A stretch of DNA of 20,395 bases, taken from a virus. Of this stretch, positions 5,957 through 13,710 are shown one piece after another. The position numbers and the translations under genes were made by a program. Numbering within the stretch: the stretch's first letter is position 1; every line of letters begins with the position of its first letter. Under the pieces are notes generated by a model. That model saw only the letters and a list, made by a program, of their open reading frames with translations. It did not search any database and was not told the DNA's origin. Where the stretch lies: IMG/VR virus record IMGVR_UViG_3300024062_000087, positions 1 through 20,395 of that record, one strand, 5' to 3'.

Positions 5957-7276
5957 ATGGCAGGTTCACCACAAGGCGGCTTTAACGTCAATCAGGCAGC
6001 AGCCCAAGGCATTCAAAAGGCGGGTTTAGGTGCGTCATCTGAGATGGACTATCGGCCTCTGAGCGTTACCCCAGCAGATTATAGCGCGGCACAAGCTACG
6101 CCTACAGGCTTTACATCGGCAGGTGTTGGTTCTCAGGGTTATGACGCGGCGCAGGCGCAGGGCAAGGGCTTTACAGCAGCAAATGTTGGCTCTCAAGGCT
6201 ATACGGCCTCACAAACAGGTGCAGCTCCAACCCTATCAGCAGGTCAAGTTGCTGCTGGACAAATTGCTGGCTCTAATTTGCAGTCATATATAAACCCGCA
6301 TGAGTCACAGGTTGTTAATCAATCGTTAGCTGATATAGAGCGCTCACGCCAGATGGCTCAGAATGTGGGTGGTGCTCAAGCTACATCCGCTAATGCGTTT
6401 GGTGGCTCACGCCAAGGCATTGCCGAAGCAGAGACTAATCGAGCCTTTGCAGAGCAAGCAGCGCGAACAGCAAGCGGCTTACGCCAAGCTGGTTATGATC
6501 GCGCTACGGCATTGGCTGGACAGGATATTGCCACTCGTATGCAAGCTGGTTTAGCGAATCAAGGTGCGAATCTACAGGCCGGAACAACGTCAGCCCAGCT
6601 AGCTCAACAGCGCGCATTACAGAATCAATCAGCACTTAACCAAGCAGGACAGTTCGGTGCAAGTGCGGCCAATCAAGCAGCAAGTCAGCTAGCCCAACAG
6701 CAGCAAGCAGCAAGTCAGTTTGGAGCAGGTGCAGCCAATCAAGCCGCATTAGCCAATCAAGCCGCACTTAATCGCGCTGGTCAATTTGGCGCTAGCGCAG
6801 CTAATCAGGCGACAAGCCAGACCGCGCAACAATTACAGGCCGCACGACAGTTCGGTGCTGGTGCAATGAATCAAGCATCCCTAGCGAATCAGCAAGCCAC
6901 AAACCAAGCTCGACAGTTTGGCGCAGGTCAATCTATGCAAGCTCAGTTAGCTAATCAACAAGCCGGTTTAGCAGGATCGCAGCAGCGTTTAGGCGCAGCG
7001 GGCCAATTAGGTAACATCTCTAACCTAGGCTTTGGTATGGGTCAAACTGTACAAAACCGAATGGATCAACAGGGCCAACAGCAGCAGATGGTACAACAAG
7101 CACTCATTGATGCGGCTAAGGGTCAGTATGGTGGCTGGACAGGCTCACCAACACAGAGCTTACAGCCACTACTAGCTGCGTTAGGCGCATCTCCAGCAGT
7201 AGGTGATGTAACCAAGTCAAAGGAAATGGGACTGATGGATTACTTGAAGTTAGCCGCTGGTATTAAAGCATTTTAA
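5957..7276 (+). CDS. Alanine/glutamine-rich repeat protein, candidate DNA-ejection protein
   Basis: This 439-residue, low-complexity protein begins MAGSPQGGFNVNQAAAQG. Residues 51-90 hold two 20-residue repeats (GFT.A.VGSQGY.A.Q). Residues ~112-140 (SYINPHESQVVNQSLADIER) match the 'npy...vv...l.di.r' helix often seen in podovirus internal proteins. Residues 232-341 hold five exact-length 22-residue repeats that open with QFGA. The C-terminus is more ordered (LMDYLKLAAGIKAF). The long amphipathic Ala/Gln helix predicted from the repeats, the lack of enzyme motifs and the position before portal suit a protein that is stored in the capsid and ejected with DNA, like P22 gp7/gp16/gp20. That function is inferred; no sequence motif proves it. 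A GAGG-containing leader precedes the start. Confidence 0.65.
   Translation: MAGSPQGGFNVNQAAAQGIQKAGLGASSEMDYRPLSVTPADYSAAQATPTGFTSAGVGSQGYDAAQAQGKGFTAANVGSQGYTASQTGAAPTLSAGQVAAGQIAGSNLQSYINPHESQVVNQSLADIERSRQMAQNVGGAQATSANAFGGSRQGIAEAETNRAFAEQAARTASGLRQAGYDRATALAGQDIATRMQAGLANQGANLQAGTTSAQLAQQRALQNQSALNQAGQFGASAANQAASQLAQQQQAASQFGAGAANQAALANQAALNRAGQFGASAANQATSQTAQQLQAARQFGAGAMNQASLANQQATNQARQFGAGQSMQAQLANQQAGLAGSQQRLGAAGQLGNISNLGFGMGQTVQNRMDQQGQQQQMVQQALIDAAKGQYGGWTGSPTQSLQPLLAALGASPAVGDVTKSKEMGLMDYLKLAAGIKAF
6107..6226 (+). repeat. Two 60-base in-frame repeats
   Basis: Residues 51-70 and 71-90 are back-to-back 20-residue copies (GFTSAGVGSQGYDAAQAQGK and GFTAANVGSQGYTASQTGAA). They lie in the N-terminal part of the candidate ejection protein. 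Confidence 0.75.
6650..6979 (+). repeat. Five 66-base in-frame repeats (22-residue units, 44-residue super-period)
   Basis: Units start at residues 232, 254, 276, 298 and 320, always with QFGA, and none has an insertion or deletion. Units 1 and 3 are 18/22 identical and units 2 and 4 are 16/22 identical, so the true ancestral unit seems to be 132 bases. Twenty-two residues equal two hendecads, a period known for right-handed or straight helical coils. Confidence 0.85.
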
Positions 7277-7286
7277 GGGGTAGGTA

Positions 7287-8387
7287 ATGGGCATTTTAGA
7301 TTCGATAATGACTCCTGTAAGTCAGGCAGCAGATCCTCTAGCAGAACGCGAGAAGTGGCTTCAAATGAGCCAGCTTTTTAATAGCTTTACCATGAACCCC
7401 GAAGATAGTAAAGGATACTATGAAGGTCAGGAACGTGGCATTGCACGTCAACGTGAGGCGGCAGCACTAAAGAGTAAGGAAGTTACTTCCAGTAATGCTC
7501 TAGCGGCACAAACTGCGCAAGCCTTAAAGTTGATTGGCGATCAGTATCCAGATATAGCTCAGGCTATACAGGGTGGTTTTATGACACCTAAAGAGGGTAT
7601 GCAGGAAGTTATGCGGCGTAAGAATTCACCTAATGAGAATTTCACTACCATCACAGGTGCAGAAGCTACCGCTAGGGGATTAGATCCATCTAGGTCGTAC
7701 AATGTCAGCAGTACAACAGGAAAGATTACAGGCATAGGCGCAGGCGGCACAACTATCATTAATGAAGCAGCCGCACCAGATCAAGATGAGCTGTATAAAG
7801 TGCTTGCTAAGAATGAAGCAGAGCAGTGGGGAGACTTTTTAAAAGCTGGCTCTAAAGCTGCATCTGTTATACCTGATATAACAATGCTCGGTGAGTTGCT
7901 AGCAATGGCTCCTAGTGGCCCCGTACAAGGACGACTAGCACAAACCTTCAGTGGCTTTAATAATGCTGCTGATGCAGCTAAAGCAATCATTAACCGATTA
8001 GCTCCAAGTATGCGTGTGGCTGGCTCTGGCTCAACTTCCGATATTGAAGTTAAAATGATGATGGATTCATTAGGCTCATTAATAAATCAGTCAGGTGCTA
8101 ACGCACTAATTCATCAGGCATTCAAAGCTAAACTTAACCTAGATATACAGCGCCAGAGTATCGTACGTAAAGTGCAGAGTAGAACGCTTACCGCAGATCA
8201 AGGTCGAGAAGAGCTAAATAAGCTAGATCAAGTCTCTATATTACCAGACGGTCTGCGCGGTAGGATTAGCGCAAATGCTGCTTCATCTATTCAGGCTGGT
8301 GGCATACCAGCAGGCATATCTAAGAAGAAGTGGGATAGTTTAACTCAGGCACAAAAAGACTCAATATCTGGTTTATTTACGCAGTAA
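7287..8387 (+). CDS. Candidate internal virion / DNA-ejection protein
   Basis: This 366-residue, mostly helical protein begins MGILDSIMTPVSQAADPLAE. Residues ~15-110 form charged helices. A short Gly/Thr-rich segment (~residues 130-158) leads to a second helical domain (~165-320) containing GPVQGRLAQTFSGFNNAADAA and LAPSMRVAGSGSTSDIEVK. That region resembles a recurrent module in podovirus internal proteins that precedes a lytic or DNA-transfer domain. No catalytic motif is visible. AAGGGG just before the start gives a strong ribosome binding site. Its place between two other repeat/alanine-rich virion proteins and the portal makes it a likely part of the ejected protein set. Confidence in function is moderate; it is clearly a real gene. 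Confidence 0.65.
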   Translation: MGILDSIMTPVSQAADPLAEREKWLQMSQLFNSFTMNPEDSKGYYEGQERGIARQREAAALKSKEVTSSNALAAQTAQALKLIGDQYPDIAQAIQGGFMTPKEGMQEVMRRKNSPNENFTTITGAEATARGLDPSRSYNVSSTTGKITGIGAGGTTIINEAAAPDQDELYKVLAKNEAEQWGDFLKAGSKAASVIPDITMLGELLAMAPSGPVQGRLAQTFSGFNNAADAAKAIINRLAPSMRVAGSGSTSDIEVKMMMDSLGSLINQSGANALIHQAFKAKLNLDIQRQSIVRKVQSRTLTADQGREELNKLDQVSILPDGLRGRISANAASSIQAGGIPAGISKKKWDSLTQAQKDSISGLFTQ

Positions 8388-8396
8388 GGATTTAAC

Positions 8397-10289
8397 ATGG
8401 CTACACAGTTAACGGATGCACAAGTTGATGACTTGCTTAAAACATTAGCGTCAGGTGACGTTGATAAGGCCCAGTTCAGGTCAGTTATGCAGGGATTGAC
8501 ATTTGGCTTTGCTGATGAGATTGAGGCAGGTGCTAGGTCAATGTTTTCAGAGACTTATGATGAGGCTATTGGAAAGGTTAGAGGTAAGCTAAAAGACTAT
8601 AAAGAAGCCTTCCCTATTGAGTCTACTGCATACGAGGTTGGTGGTGCTATGATACCAGCATTAGCCGCTACTGCATTAACGGGTGGTTTAGCAGCTCCAG
8701 CAGCAGGCGCGGGCCTACTTCGTACTGGTGGTCGCCTAGCCTTAATCGGTGGTGGTGAAGGCGCTGTTACGGCATTAGGCACTTCAGAGGGTGATGTGTC
8801 AGAACGGATAAAGAGCGTACCACTAGGATTTGCTGGTGGCGCTGTAATGGGGCCGTTAGGTGCAGCAGGCGTTAAGGCGGGTGGTGTTGCGATCAATAAG
8901 CTTATTGACACTGCTCGGCGTATCTCAGGTGGTCGTGGTGCAACTGTTGTTGAAAATGAATTACTACGCCTAGCTGATTCTACTGGCTTATCTACGGATG
9001 AAATTATTGCTCGCATTGCTTCAGGCGAAACTATGTCTGACAATAAAACACTCCATATGTCTGTTAGGGCGTTGATGGCTCAAGGTGGCAAGCCTGAGAA
9101 GGTTATTCGTCAGACATTGCCTGAACGTGCAGCAGCCAAACGTGCAGAGGCTTTATCTGGTGTTAAAAGCGGCTTATCAAAGACAACTGATGATAACGTG
9201 CTTAGAGCAACTCGCATGGATGAAGCGGAATGGAAAGCATACGAAAGGGACGGCTATAAAACCGTATTTAGTGGCTCTGATGAAATTACGCAGGAGCTTT
9301 CTGACTCTGCTTTATCAGCAGTTCAGCGGCTACCTAACGCTATGGAAGATGTAAGCAGCATCTATCAGGCACGTAACCTTGTGCCACTATTTAAGAAAGC
9401 AGACGATGGCTCTATTCAGTATGCTCGCGTACCAACACTAGAAGACACTGAAATCATTCGTAGATCTATTGCAGAAGCTAAGGGTAAGGCATACCGAGCT
9501 GGCTCTGGTGGCTTAGGTGAGGCGCTAGACAGTGTTGAGTCAGGGTTGCGTAGTTCAATAGATAACTTTTCCCCAAATCTTAAAAGTGTTCGTGCTGGCT
9601 ATAGCCGCATGATGGATGCGCGTACAGCGTTTGAAGATGGTCGTAAGGCGTTTAATAAACCACCAGAAGAGCTGGAGATTATCTTTAACGAGCTTACTAA
9701 GAAAGGTGATAGTGCAATTATTCAAGCATTCCGTGAAGGCGCTATGGCTCAGATTAACAATAAGATGTCGAGATCTGGCAGTAAGCAGTTGATGGGTAAA
9801 ATGTCTGATCCTAATACACTTGAGGGCAAGTTATTTGCTACTATATTCCCTGCTGACCAGCAGGCTAGTGTTTTAAATAAGCTAGACCTTGCAGGCAAGA
9901 CGCAGGCGACAATGGAGCAGGTTACTCAAGGCTCAACAACTGCGTTAGCACAGCAGGCAGTTAAACAGCAGAACAAAGGTATTTCATTAGGTGAGATCGC
10001 TGGTGCAGGAACTGGGCAATTAACAGACATAGCATCTGTTGGTTTTAAGCTAGTCCAAAGCATGACACCACAACTAACTGAATCTCAACGTGGTAGAATA
10101 GTAGAAGTTCTCTTATCAGAAAGTCCAGACCTAGTTAAGAAGGCGCTAACTGATGAAAGCGCGATGATGGCACTACAGCAGCGTGTAGCACAGATTATGC
10201 AAGGTGCAAGCGCAGCAGCTCAGGGTGCGGCATCGTATTATGGCGGTCAACAAGGTGCAGAGGCTACCAAAGGTCTTTTAGCTCAATAA
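8397..10289 (+). CDS. Large candidate ejection protein with Gly/Ala-rich hydrophobic domain
   Basis: The protein has 630 residues. The N-terminal stretch QGLTFGFADEIEAGARS (about residues 32-48) recurs in large internal proteins of podoviruses and related phages. Residues ~80-165 are rich in Gly and Ala with hydrophobic runs (GGAMIPALAATALTGGLAAP, LGFAGGAVMGPLGAAG) that could insert into a membrane as loosely packed helices, as expected for proteins that form a trans-envelope DNA channel. The remainder is a long, charged helical body, and the C-terminus is Ala/Gly-rich (IMQGASAAAQGAASYYGG). No lysozyme or transglycosylase catalytic motif is recognisable. AAGGA precedes the ATG. It is the third of three candidate ejection genes and directly precedes portal. 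Confidence 0.65.
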   Translation: MATQLTDAQVDDLLKTLASGDVDKAQFRSVMQGLTFGFADEIEAGARSMFSETYDEAIGKVRGKLKDYKEAFPIESTAYEVGGAMIPALAATALTGGLAAPAAGAGLLRTGGRLALIGGGEGAVTALGTSEGDVSERIKSVPLGFAGGAVMGPLGAAGVKAGGVAINKLIDTARRISGGRGATVVENELLRLADSTGLSTDEIIARIASGETMSDNKTLHMSVRALMAQGGKPEKVIRQTLPERAAAKRAEALSGVKSGLSKTTDDNVLRATRMDEAEWKAYERDGYKTVFSGSDEITQELSDSALSAVQRLPNAMEDVSSIYQARNLVPLFKKADDGSIQYARVPTLEDTEIIRRSIAEAKGKAYRAGSGGLGEALDSVESGLRSSIDNFSPNLKSVRAGYSRMMDARTAFEDGRKAFNKPPEELEIIFNELTKKGDSAIIQAFREGAMAQINNKMSRSGSKQLMGKMSDPNTLEGKLFATIFPADQQASVLNKLDLAGKTQATMEQVTQGSTTALAQQAVKQQNKGISLGEIAGAGTGQLTDIASVGFKLVQSMTPQLTESQRGRIVEVLLSESPDLVKKALTDESAMMALQQRVAQIMQGASAAAQGAASYYGGQQGAEATKGLLAQ

Positions 10290-10301
10290 CAGGATTTAGT
10301 A

Positions 10302-12470
10302 ATGTCAGATAAAATGTCAGAAGACGATATTCAAGGCGCAATCAAAGCAGCTATACAGGCTGCAATTGATTACGTTGATAGTGATATTAGCCGCCAGCGT
10401 GAACGCGCTCAGCGATACTTCGATGGCCAAGTAGACTTGGAGCATGAGGAAGGCCGTAGCAAGGTTGTTTCAACCAAGGTGCGTGATGTAGTACGTGGTG
10501 CTAAACCAAGCCTGATGCGTGTATTTCTGACTAACGACAAGTTTGTTGAGTTTACGCCTAAAGGGCCAGAAGACGTCGCCACTGCCGAGCAAGCCACAGC
10601 TTACACCCATTGGGTATTTAATAAAGTAGGCGGCTATAACGTTCTTAATAACGCCATCCATGATGCACTTGTAAAGAAGGTCGGCCTAGCTAAGGTTTGG
10701 TGGGAAGATAAAACCATATCCGAGTCGTACAGCTACGACAACCTAAACGATGAAGAGTTGCAGGTTCTTATCTCTGATGACGAGGTTGAGGTGGTTGAAC
10801 ACGCTCAAGAGGTCGTCATGGAGATGGACGAGATGGGCATGGAAGTGACCCGTAACGTCCATAGTATCGTTCTTTCGCATAAGCGAGAAGAGGGCGAGAT
10901 GATGGTGGAGAATATCCCACCCGAAGAGTTCTTTATTGATGGCGCAGCTAAGACTATTGATGATGCCTATATCGTTTGTCACCGCACAGAAAAGCGTGCA
11001 GGCGATCTTATTGCAATGGGTTATGATGCCGATGTTGTTGAGAATTTAGGTGGTCTAGATGATGACACGTTAAGCGGTGAGGAAGAGAAGGTATTGCGTT
11101 TCGGTGAGTCTATTGACACCAATGAGGGCTTATCTAACGACCCATCCATGCGTGTAGTTATCGTGACAGAAGCCTATATGCGTATTGACGCTGAGGGCGA
11201 TGGTATTCCGACATTGCATAAGTTTGTATGCGGCGGCACTAACTATGAGGTTTTAGAGATGGAGCCTTGGGATAAGGTGCCGTTTGCTGACTTCCATGTT
11301 GATCCAGAGCCACACGCATTCTATGGTCGCTCACTGGCTGAATTGGTGATGAATGACCAAGACACTACAACGGGTGTCTTGCGCGGCATTATCGACAACG
11401 TAGCACTAACTAACAATCCTCGCTTAGAAGTCAACGAGGATATGGTGGAAATGGACGATGTACTCAATAACGAAATTGGCGCGATCATTCGATCAGAGCA
11501 GATTGGATCTGTTAATCCGCTTACAGTACCGTTTGTTGCAGGCAGCACTCTACCTGCACTCCAGTATCTTGACATACTGGTTGAAGAAAAAACGGGTATT
11601 ACAAAGGCTTCTATGGGGTTAGACGCAGATGCGTTGCAGAACACCACAGCTACAGCGGCAGCGCTAACAGCCCAAGCAGGCGCAGGTCAGATTGAAGTGA
11701 TGGCCAGAAACCTTGCTGAGGGCATGAAGCGTCTATTTAAGCTAATGCTACACACAGCCATTAAAAACTCACCAGATGAGCAGATGATGCGCCTGAATGG
11801 TCAATTTGTACCAGTAGATCCGCGAGTGTGGAATGCTGATATGGATATGGAGGTTAACGTAGGTTTAGGCACTGGTAAGGAGGACGTTCGCGCAGCAGCA
11901 TTGATGCAAACCTTCCAAACCCAGCAAATGATCTGGCAGTCGTATGGTCCTAATAACGGCCTAGTGACAATGACTCAGATGCGTAACACCTTAGCGGATA
12001 CGCTAGCCATTAGTGGTATTCGTAACGCAGACCGTTACTACTCGCCGATGAACCAGCAGACAGAGCAGCAGTTAATGCAGGCTCAGGCCCAGCAGGCAGA
12101 GCAGCAAGGCCAACAGAGTGACCCGATGGCAGATGCGCTTATTCAGGCAGAACAGATCAAGGCACAGGCTAAGATGCAGGGCGACCAGATGCGCTTACAA
12201 GGCAAGATGCAGGGCGATCAGATTAAGCTACAGGCTGATATGCAAGTTAAGGCAGCGGAGATGCAGGGTAAGCAAGGTCAGGAGCTAGCCAATCTGCAAT
12301 TGAAGTACCGTGAGCTACAGGCAAGCAATGACCTAGATCGTGACAAGATGGGACAAGACCTATTAGTTGAGGCCGCTAAGATTCTAGGGCAGTATGGCAC
12401 GTCAGTTGATGTGGCTAGAGTGCAAGCAATCCAAGCAGCACCACGCGATCCAATGGGTAACATCCAATGA
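10302..12470 (+). CDS. Portal protein, P22 type
   Basis: The 722 residues are close to the 725 of P22 gp1. The dodecameric portal sits at one capsid vertex, is the conduit for DNA packaging and exit, and binds the tail hub. The N-terminal half (RQRERAQRYFDGQVDLE; RSKVVSTKVRDVVRGAKPSL; TAYTHWVFNK; NAIHDALVKKVGLAKVWWED) is characteristic of P22-type portals, as are EEFFIDGAAKTIDDAYIVCH and LVMNDQDTTTGVLRGIIDNV with the later GITKASMGLDADALQ. The C-terminus from about residue 580 is a long Gln-rich helix with 11-residue repeats (624-667) that would form the barrel extending into the capsid. The last bases overlap the next gene in ATGA. AGGA upstream of the ATG supports the start. Confidence 0.9.
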   Translation: MSDKMSEDDIQGAIKAAIQAAIDYVDSDISRQRERAQRYFDGQVDLEHEEGRSKVVSTKVRDVVRGAKPSLMRVFLTNDKFVEFTPKGPEDVATAEQATAYTHWVFNKVGGYNVLNNAIHDALVKKVGLAKVWWEDKTISESYSYDNLNDEELQVLISDDEVEVVEHAQEVVMEMDEMGMEVTRNVHSIVLSHKREEGEMMVENIPPEEFFIDGAAKTIDDAYIVCHRTEKRAGDLIAMGYDADVVENLGGLDDDTLSGEEEKVLRFGESIDTNEGLSNDPSMRVVIVTEAYMRIDAEGDGIPTLHKFVCGGTNYEVLEMEPWDKVPFADFHVDPEPHAFYGRSLAELVMNDQDTTTGVLRGIIDNVALTNNPRLEVNEDMVEMDDVLNNEIGAIIRSEQIGSVNPLTVPFVAGSTLPALQYLDILVEEKTGITKASMGLDADALQNTTATAAALTAQAGAGQIEVMARNLAEGMKRLFKLMLHTAIKNSPDEQMMRLNGQFVPVDPRVWNADMDMEVNVGLGTGKEDVRAAALMQTFQTQQMIWQSYGPNNGLVTMTQMRNTLADTLAISGIRNADRYYSPMNQQTEQQLMQAQAQQAEQQGQQSDPMADALIQAEQIKAQAKMQGDQMRLQGKMQGDQIKLQADMQVKAAEMQGKQGQELANLQLKYRELQASNDLDRDKMGQDLLVEAAKILGQYGTSVDVARVQAIQAAPRDPMGNIQ
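12171..12302 (+). repeat. 11-residue (33-base) repeats in the portal barrel
   Basis: Four in-register units at residues 624-634, 635-645, 646-656 and 657-667 read KMQGDQMRLQG, KMQGDQIKLQA, DMQVKAAEMQG and KQGQELANLQL. The first two are nearly identical at both the protein and the DNA level, so the barrel helix has a hendecad period here. Confidence 0.8.
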
Positions 12471-12691
12471 TAAAGAAAGCTCAAGCAGAGCATTTACTCA
12501 AAGATGATACTTTCTGCACAGTATTTGATATAATCCGACAGGAACAAGTAAAAAAGTTCCTAAACTCTAGCACAGGTGAAATTGATGCTAGGGAAGACGC
12601 CCACGCAATGACGCGGGCATTAAATGAGTTCGAGCATATCTTGAAGCGAGCAATCACTAACGAGGTAATGCAAGACAAACGCAGCAAATAA
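12467..12691 (+). CDS. Small helical protein between portal and scaffold
   Basis: This 74-residue protein begins MIKKAQAEHLLKDDTFCTVF. It is all helical, with a middle segment AREDAHAMTRALNEFEHIL and a basic tail (MQDKRSK). Short proteins of this shape (a 'll.d..f...fd.i...q...w..s...d...re.a....rale.f...l' pattern) are common next to portal or terminase genes in tailed phages, but their role is not established. The ATG overlaps the portal stop (ATGA), so translation is probably coupled, and the scaffold gene follows after 11 bases. It could be an assembly factor or a small head protein. Confidence 0.7.
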   Translation: MIKKAQAEHLLKDDTFCTVFDIIRQEQVKKFLNSSTGEIDAREDAHAMTRALNEFEHILKRAITNEVMQDKRSK

Positions 12692-12702
12692 AGGATAGCA
12701 CC

Positions 12703-13692
12703 GTGGAAACGACTAACCAAAGCGTTGAAAGCGCAGTTGAAGCGTTAATGGCTCCTAGTGAGTCAGAGACAGCCGAAGTAGAAACTACCGAAGTCGAAGA
12801 GGCAGAGGTCGAAGAAGCGGAGGTTGAAGAAGCCGAAGTTGAAGTTGAAGAATCGAATGATGACTCAGATGATGAGGAAGAAGACGAAGAAGACGAAGAC
12901 GAAGGTGAAGAATATCAAGCATCGGACGAAGAAATTGCCGATCGGGTTGAGCCTACGACATTCTCTATCAAAGTTGATGGGGCAGATGTTGAAGTAACTC
13001 TAGATGATCTAAAGCGAGACTATTCAGGACAGGCTTATATTCAAAAGGGCATGAAGCAAGCGGCAGAGCAGCGCAAGCAAGCGGAAGAGGCATTTAATGG
13101 CCTTAACCAGCAGCGAGCACAGCTAGACCAATTGATGCAACAAGTACAGGCGCAAGGTGTATTGGCACAACCAACTCCACCCGCGAAAGAGCTACTGAAC
13201 GATGACCCATTAGGGTATATCGAGGCAGAGGCAAACTACCGCGAAGAGATGGGACGTTTTCAGACACAGCGACAGCAGATAGCACAGCAGCAGCGGGCAA
13301 CTGCTCAAGCGCAAGGGCAAGCTCAAAAGGCTTACTTGCAAGAGCAGATGGCAGAACTAACTAGCGCCATTCCAGCTTTCGGCAATCCTGAGAAGTCGGG
13401 TAAGTTGAAAGAGGCATTAGTAAAGCAGGGCGTAACCGAAGGGTATACACCAGAAGAGATTGGCGGTATTGCCGATCATCGAGCTATGAAAGTTCTACAC
13501 AAGGCCATGATGTACGATCAGTTGATGGCGGGAAAGGGTACGGCAGAGGCCAAGCTCAAGAAAGCTAGACCACTTATCAAAGCTGGTGTTAAGAAGCAAC
13601 CTGACTCAGTGCAAAAGGTACACCGTAAGCAATTGTCGAAATTGAAGAAGTCAGGCAGCGCAAAAGATGCGGCTGCATTATTGTTTAGTTAA
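12703..13692 (+). CDS. Scaffolding protein
   Basis: The protein has 329 residues and a GTG start, chosen because AAGGA lies seven bases upstream and the acidic N-terminus continues from it. The N-terminal third is extremely acidic: EVEEA pentapeptide repeats at residues 25-49, then a run of Asp/Glu to about residue 85. A short ordered segment follows (TTFSIKVDGADVEVTLDDLK, 'dG.e.evtldel.r.y'), then long Gln/Ala-rich helices (residues ~115-215), and a basic C-terminus (KKARPLIKAGVKKQ; KVHRKQLSKLKKSGSAK). An acidic, helical body with a basic C-terminal tail is typical of phage scaffolds, whose C-terminus binds the coat protein. Position directly before the capsid gene confirms it. Confidence 0.85.
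   Translation: METTNQSVESAVEALMAPSESETAEVETTEVEEAEVEEAEVEEAEVEVEESNDDSDDEEEDEEDEDEGEEYQASDEEIADRVEPTTFSIKVDGADVEVTLDDLKRDYSGQAYIQKGMKQAAEQRKQAEEAFNGLNQQRAQLDQLMQQVQAQGVLAQPTPPAKELLNDDPLGYIEAEANYREEMGRFQTQRQQIAQQQRATAQAQGQAQKAYLQEQMAELTSAIPAFGNPEKSGKLKEALVKQGVTEGYTPEEIGGIADHRAMKVLHKAMMYDQLMAGKGTAEAKLKKARPLIKAGVKKQPDSVQKVHRKQLSKLKKSGSAKDAAALLFS
12775..12849 (+). repeat. 15-base acidic tandem repeats in the scaffold gene
   Basis: Residues 25-49 consist of pentapeptides EVETT, EVEEA, EVEEA, EVEEA and EVEVE. The Glu codons vary between GAA and GAG, so the copies are drifting rather than newly made. Confidence 0.75.
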
Positions 13693-13710
13693 TTTTTAGG
13701 AGAGACCATC

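Noticed and set aside
6650-6979. CRISPR-like array
   Set aside because: Repeats are in-frame, adjacent and without spacers; they encode protein repeats.
8597-9043. 148-residue leftward frame inside the large ejection gene
   Set aside because: Ser/Pro/Ala-rich shadow of a GC-biased region on the opposite strand, with no ribosome binding site or family pattern.
11321-11647. Leftward frame inside portal
   Set aside because: It lies within the conserved portal core and shows no sign of its own translation.
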